A stretch of 9,012 nt of DNA from JBGPLJ01 sp041486385. GTDB lineage: Bacteria; Pseudomonadota; Gammaproteobacteria; Steroidobacterales; Steroidobacteraceae. The DNA lies in assembly GCA_041486385.1 (NCBI GenBank), contig JBGPLJ010000133.1:1-9012 (forward strand), in the 5' to 3' direction. Below the pieces are notes generated by a model, which ran no database searches, was not told the DNA's origin, and saw only the letters and a list, made by a program, of their open reading frames with translations. Made by a program: the position numbers and the translations under genes. Each line of letters begins with the position of its first letter. Position 1 is the stretch's first letter. Of this stretch, positions 7,344 to 9,012 are shown one piece after another.

Positions 7344-7355
7344 AAAGCATGCTTT
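7344..7355. promoter_or_regulatory. 12-base perfect palindrome, candidate operator
   Basis: AAAGCATGCTTT is fully self-complementary and begins one base downstream of the TATAAT hexamer on the - strand, so it would cover the expected transcription start of MetE-like C. A repressor bound there would block initiation. It does not resemble the MetJ box (AGACGTCT). A palindrome of this length is expected about twice per 9 kb by chance, so its position is the main support. Confidence 0.4.
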
Positions 7356-7356
7356 G

Positions 7357-7385
7357 ATTATAGGAGCCATGCGGCCGGGCGTTAC
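7357..7385 (-). promoter_or_regulatory. Candidate sigma70-type promoter for MetE-like C
   Basis: Reading the - strand, a perfect TATAAT occupies 7362-7357 in the intergenic gap. With a 17-base spacer, the -35 hexamer is GTAACG (7385-7380), only three of six matches to TTGACA, and there is no extended -10 TG. The predicted start near 7350 gives a leader of about 40 bases, too short for a known SAM or cobalamin riboswitch. The weak -35 may mean an activator is needed. Confidence 0.45.
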
Positions 7386-7408
7386 TCCCGCAAACGTCGA
7401 TGAGGTTG

Positions 7409-7966
7409 TCAGCTGCGGCGGGCCAGCAGGTGTCTGAAGAATGACGCCAGCCAGCGCCAGAATCCCGTGCGCGCTGGCGCCGCGCCTGGCAGAGACACCC
7501 CATGCTCACCACTGCCGGTCGTGCGCGCGGCAATCTGGGCTGCGAGAGCTTCGAAGAATTTGTCTGCGGTGGCTGCGGCGGCCGCATCGATCAGTCGCGC
7601 CCCGATTTGCGCGAGCCGTCCGCCGATCTGAGCCGTTGCCGTATATGCGAGCTGGGTCAACTGGGGCGAAAGCTCGCTGAGTTCGATCTTCGCCTCGCCG
7701 CGCGCGAAGCCAGCCTGACTGCTCTGGCCGTCGAAGGTCAGCCGGTAGCCATTCGGTGGATCGATATCCAGGAGTGACATCCTGCCTTTGAAGCGGGCCT
7801 TCACGGGGCCGATCGACGCGTTCATGACGACGTCATAAACATGCTCGCCGCTTGCGATCATGCTTTCGCAGCCGGGCACGCACGACTTCAGCACCTCGGT
7901 GTCGTTGAGCATTGCCCAGACGGCGGCTCGATCGACGGGCAGTTGTCGCTCGCCCTTCAATTCCAT
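7409..7966 (-). CDS. coxG: CoxG-like SRPBCC-fold protein (carbon monoxide dehydrogenase subunit G family)
   Basis: This 185-residue protein matches the CoxG family from its first residues: MELKGERQLPVDRAAVWAMLND, then VLKSCVPGCESM, a mid-domain IGPVKARFKGRMSLLDIDPPNGY, and AQIGGRLAQIGARLIDAAA followed by KFFEAL. These are the standard blocks of this START-like hydrophobic-pocket fold (about residues 1-147). A linker rich in Gly, Ala and Pro (150-167) leads to a short aromatic, basic C-terminal segment (GFWRWLASFFRHLLARRS). In CoxG this kind of tail is thought to tether the protein, and with it the molybdenum hydroxylase, to the cytoplasmic membrane. Start ATG 7966 has GGAG 8 bases upstream (7975-7978) and lies inside the end of coxE with a 10-base overlap, implying coupling. 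Homologs occur with CO dehydrogenase and with other xanthine-oxidase-type enzymes, so CO oxidation is not implied. Confidence 0.93.
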   Translation of the reverse strand: MELKGERQLPVDRAAVWAMLNDTEVLKSCVPGCESMIASGEHVYDVVMNASIGPVKARFKGRMSLLDIDPPNGYRLTFDGQSSQAGFARGEAKIELSELSPQLTQLAYTATAQIGGRLAQIGARLIDAAAAATADKFFEALAAQIAARTTGSGEHGVSLPGAAPARTGFWRWLASFFRHLLARRS

Positions 7967-9012
7967 GGTGTCGACTCCAGCGAGTGGCTCGCAGTCAGGG
8001 TGCGCGCGAGTTGTTCGAGCGATTCGATGTTGTGTACGGGCAGGAAGCGGTGCACGTGCGGCAGCATGGCGACGATACCGCGCGCTTTCGGTTCGAACTC
8101 GTCATAGCGCAGGAGCGGGTTCAACCAGACGAGCCGTCGGCAGGACTTCGCGAGACGCTCGGTTTGTGCCGCGAGCAATTCGACGTCGGCGCGCTCCAGA
8201 CCATCGGTGACGAGGAGCACGGTCGAGCCGCCGCCCAGCACGCGCCGCGCCCAGCGTTGATTGAATTCCTTCAGACAAGCGCCGATGCGCGTGCCTCCCG
8301 ACCAGTCGGCCACCGCATTCACCACCGACGCGATCGCCACGTCCGGGTCGCGCGCCTTGAGATGGCGAGTCACGTGGGTCAAGCGCGTGCTGAAAACGAA
8401 TGAGTGGACACGATGGCCGGCGGTTGCGACGCCATTCGTCAGCGCGTGCATTAAGTGCAGGAACATCCGCGAGTAGCGGGACATGGAACCTGAAATGTCG
8501 ACAATTACCGTCACCGGCGTCGGCCGGGTGCCGGGTCTGCGACGTGGCAGCACCGAAATATTGCCTCCGTGCCGAGCAGCGTTACGCAGGAGCCGCCGCA
8601 AATCAATTTGCCGGCCGCGCGGGTCGGGCACGCCGCGGCGCGTTGTGATTTGTGCGAGATGGGTGGCAAGCGCGGCGACCATGCGCCGGGCAGCGTTCCA
8701 TTCCGACGCCGTCATCGTCTCGAAATCGACCTTGCGCAAGCGCTCGCTGTCGGACCAGCTGAGCGGGGCGACAATTTCGAGACGCCGTGACGCCAGCGAG
8801 CGTTCCTCTGCGACCGGCCGCGAATCGTTCTTGAACAGAGCTTCCGCCAGCCGGCGGTTGGCCGCGGCTGGCGCAGGGCCGATTGCTCCCCTCTCGTCGG
8901 TTTGCGGAAGCAGCATGCGCATGATCTGTGCAAGGAGATCGGGATCTCTCCAGAAAGTGGCAAAGGCCTGATCGAAGAGGCTGCGATGATCGCCGCGATC
9001 GATGAGGCAGGC
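7957..9012 (-). CDS. coxE: CoxE-like protein with von Willebrand factor A domain, 5' partial
   Basis: The frame is open to the right edge, and the part beyond 8922 (LFDQAFATFWRDPDLLAQI) is typical CoxE N-terminal sequence, so the protein starts outside the window; the ATG at 8922 is internal. About 351 residues are visible. A vWA domain carries the metal-ion-dependent adhesion motif DISGS (about 8499-8485 on the - strand), followed by SRYSRMFLHLMHAL, then GGTRIGACLKEF and VTDGLER, which supply the other expected metal-site residues. The C-terminal block (RFLPVHNIESLEQLARTL) is a CoxE hallmark. CoxE works with a MoxR-type AAA ATPase (CoxD) in maturing molybdenum hydroxylases, in CO dehydrogenase to assemble the Cu-S-Mo site. 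CoxD and the enzyme subunits would be expected to the right; none is in this window. It overlaps coxG by 10 bases. Confidence 0.93.
   Translation of the reverse strand, partial: ACLIDRGDHRSLFDQAFATFWRDPDLLAQIMRMLLPQTDERGAIGPAPAAANRRLAEALFKNDSRPVAEERSLASRRLEIVAPLSWSDSERLRKVDFETMTASEWNAARRMVAALATHLAQITTRRGVPDPRGRQIDLRRLLRNAARHGGNISVLPRRRPGTRPTPVTVIVDISGSMSRYSRMFLHLMHALTNGVATAGHRVHSFVFSTRLTHVTRHLKARDPDVAIASVVNAVADWSGGTRIGACLKEFNQRWARRVLGGGSTVLLVTDGLERADVELLAAQTERLAKSCRRLVWLNPLLRYDEFEPKARGIVAMLPHVHRFLPVHNIESLEQLARTLTASHSLESTPWN

Noticed and set aside
7371..7395. Possible terminator hairpin after coxG (CGGG/CCCG)
   Set aside because: The stem is only about 4 base pairs with a 7-base loop and no following T-run.

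Overview
The window is GC-rich, densely coding bacterial DNA. The organism is most likely an aerobic Pseudomonadota: there is an outer-membrane TonB-dependent receptor with an EEIVVTA-type TonB box, plus CoxE/CoxG accessory genes typical of aerobic molybdenum-hydroxylase clusters. The receptor style resembles sphingomonads and Steroidobacter-like gammaproteobacteria, but that placement is inference. No RNA gene, CRISPR array, insertion sequence, integrase or origin was seen.

Left part (1-6162, + strand) is one compact operon-like run. It holds a class III CoA-transferase (5' end outside the window), MetE-like protein A, a TonB-dependent receptor, a VOC/glyoxalase-fold protein and MetE-like protein B. 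The junctions are a 4-base ATGA overlap, then gaps of 11, 18 and 7 bases, so co-transcription is very likely. The gene content suggests a catabolic unit: uptake of an external compound, zinc-thiol transfer chemistry, a metal-dependent VOC step and CoA activation of an acid. The substrate cannot be read from the sequence.

Middle (6159-7310, - strand) is a third MetE-like gene, C, convergent with B. Their stop codons overlap (CTAA). B and C are clear relatives whose homologous 3' ends meet tail to tail. C has a candidate promoter with a perfect TATAAT and a 12-base palindrome over the predicted transcription start in the 98-base gap upstream.

Right part (7409-9012, - strand) is coxG preceded by coxE (N-terminus outside the window), overlapping by 10 bases. 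These are maturation genes normally found beside molybdenum-hydroxylase structural genes, which would lie beyond the right edge if present.

The main point of interest is three stand-alone, C-terminal-domain-only MetE-like proteins within about 6.2 kb. All three keep the zinc ligands and the homocysteine-type pocket residues, but they differ at the acid motif (DEP, DAP, DDA) and at the general-acid histidine. This looks more like a set of specialised thiol alkyl/methyl-transferases in a catabolic island than housekeeping methionine synthesis. That is a hypothesis.
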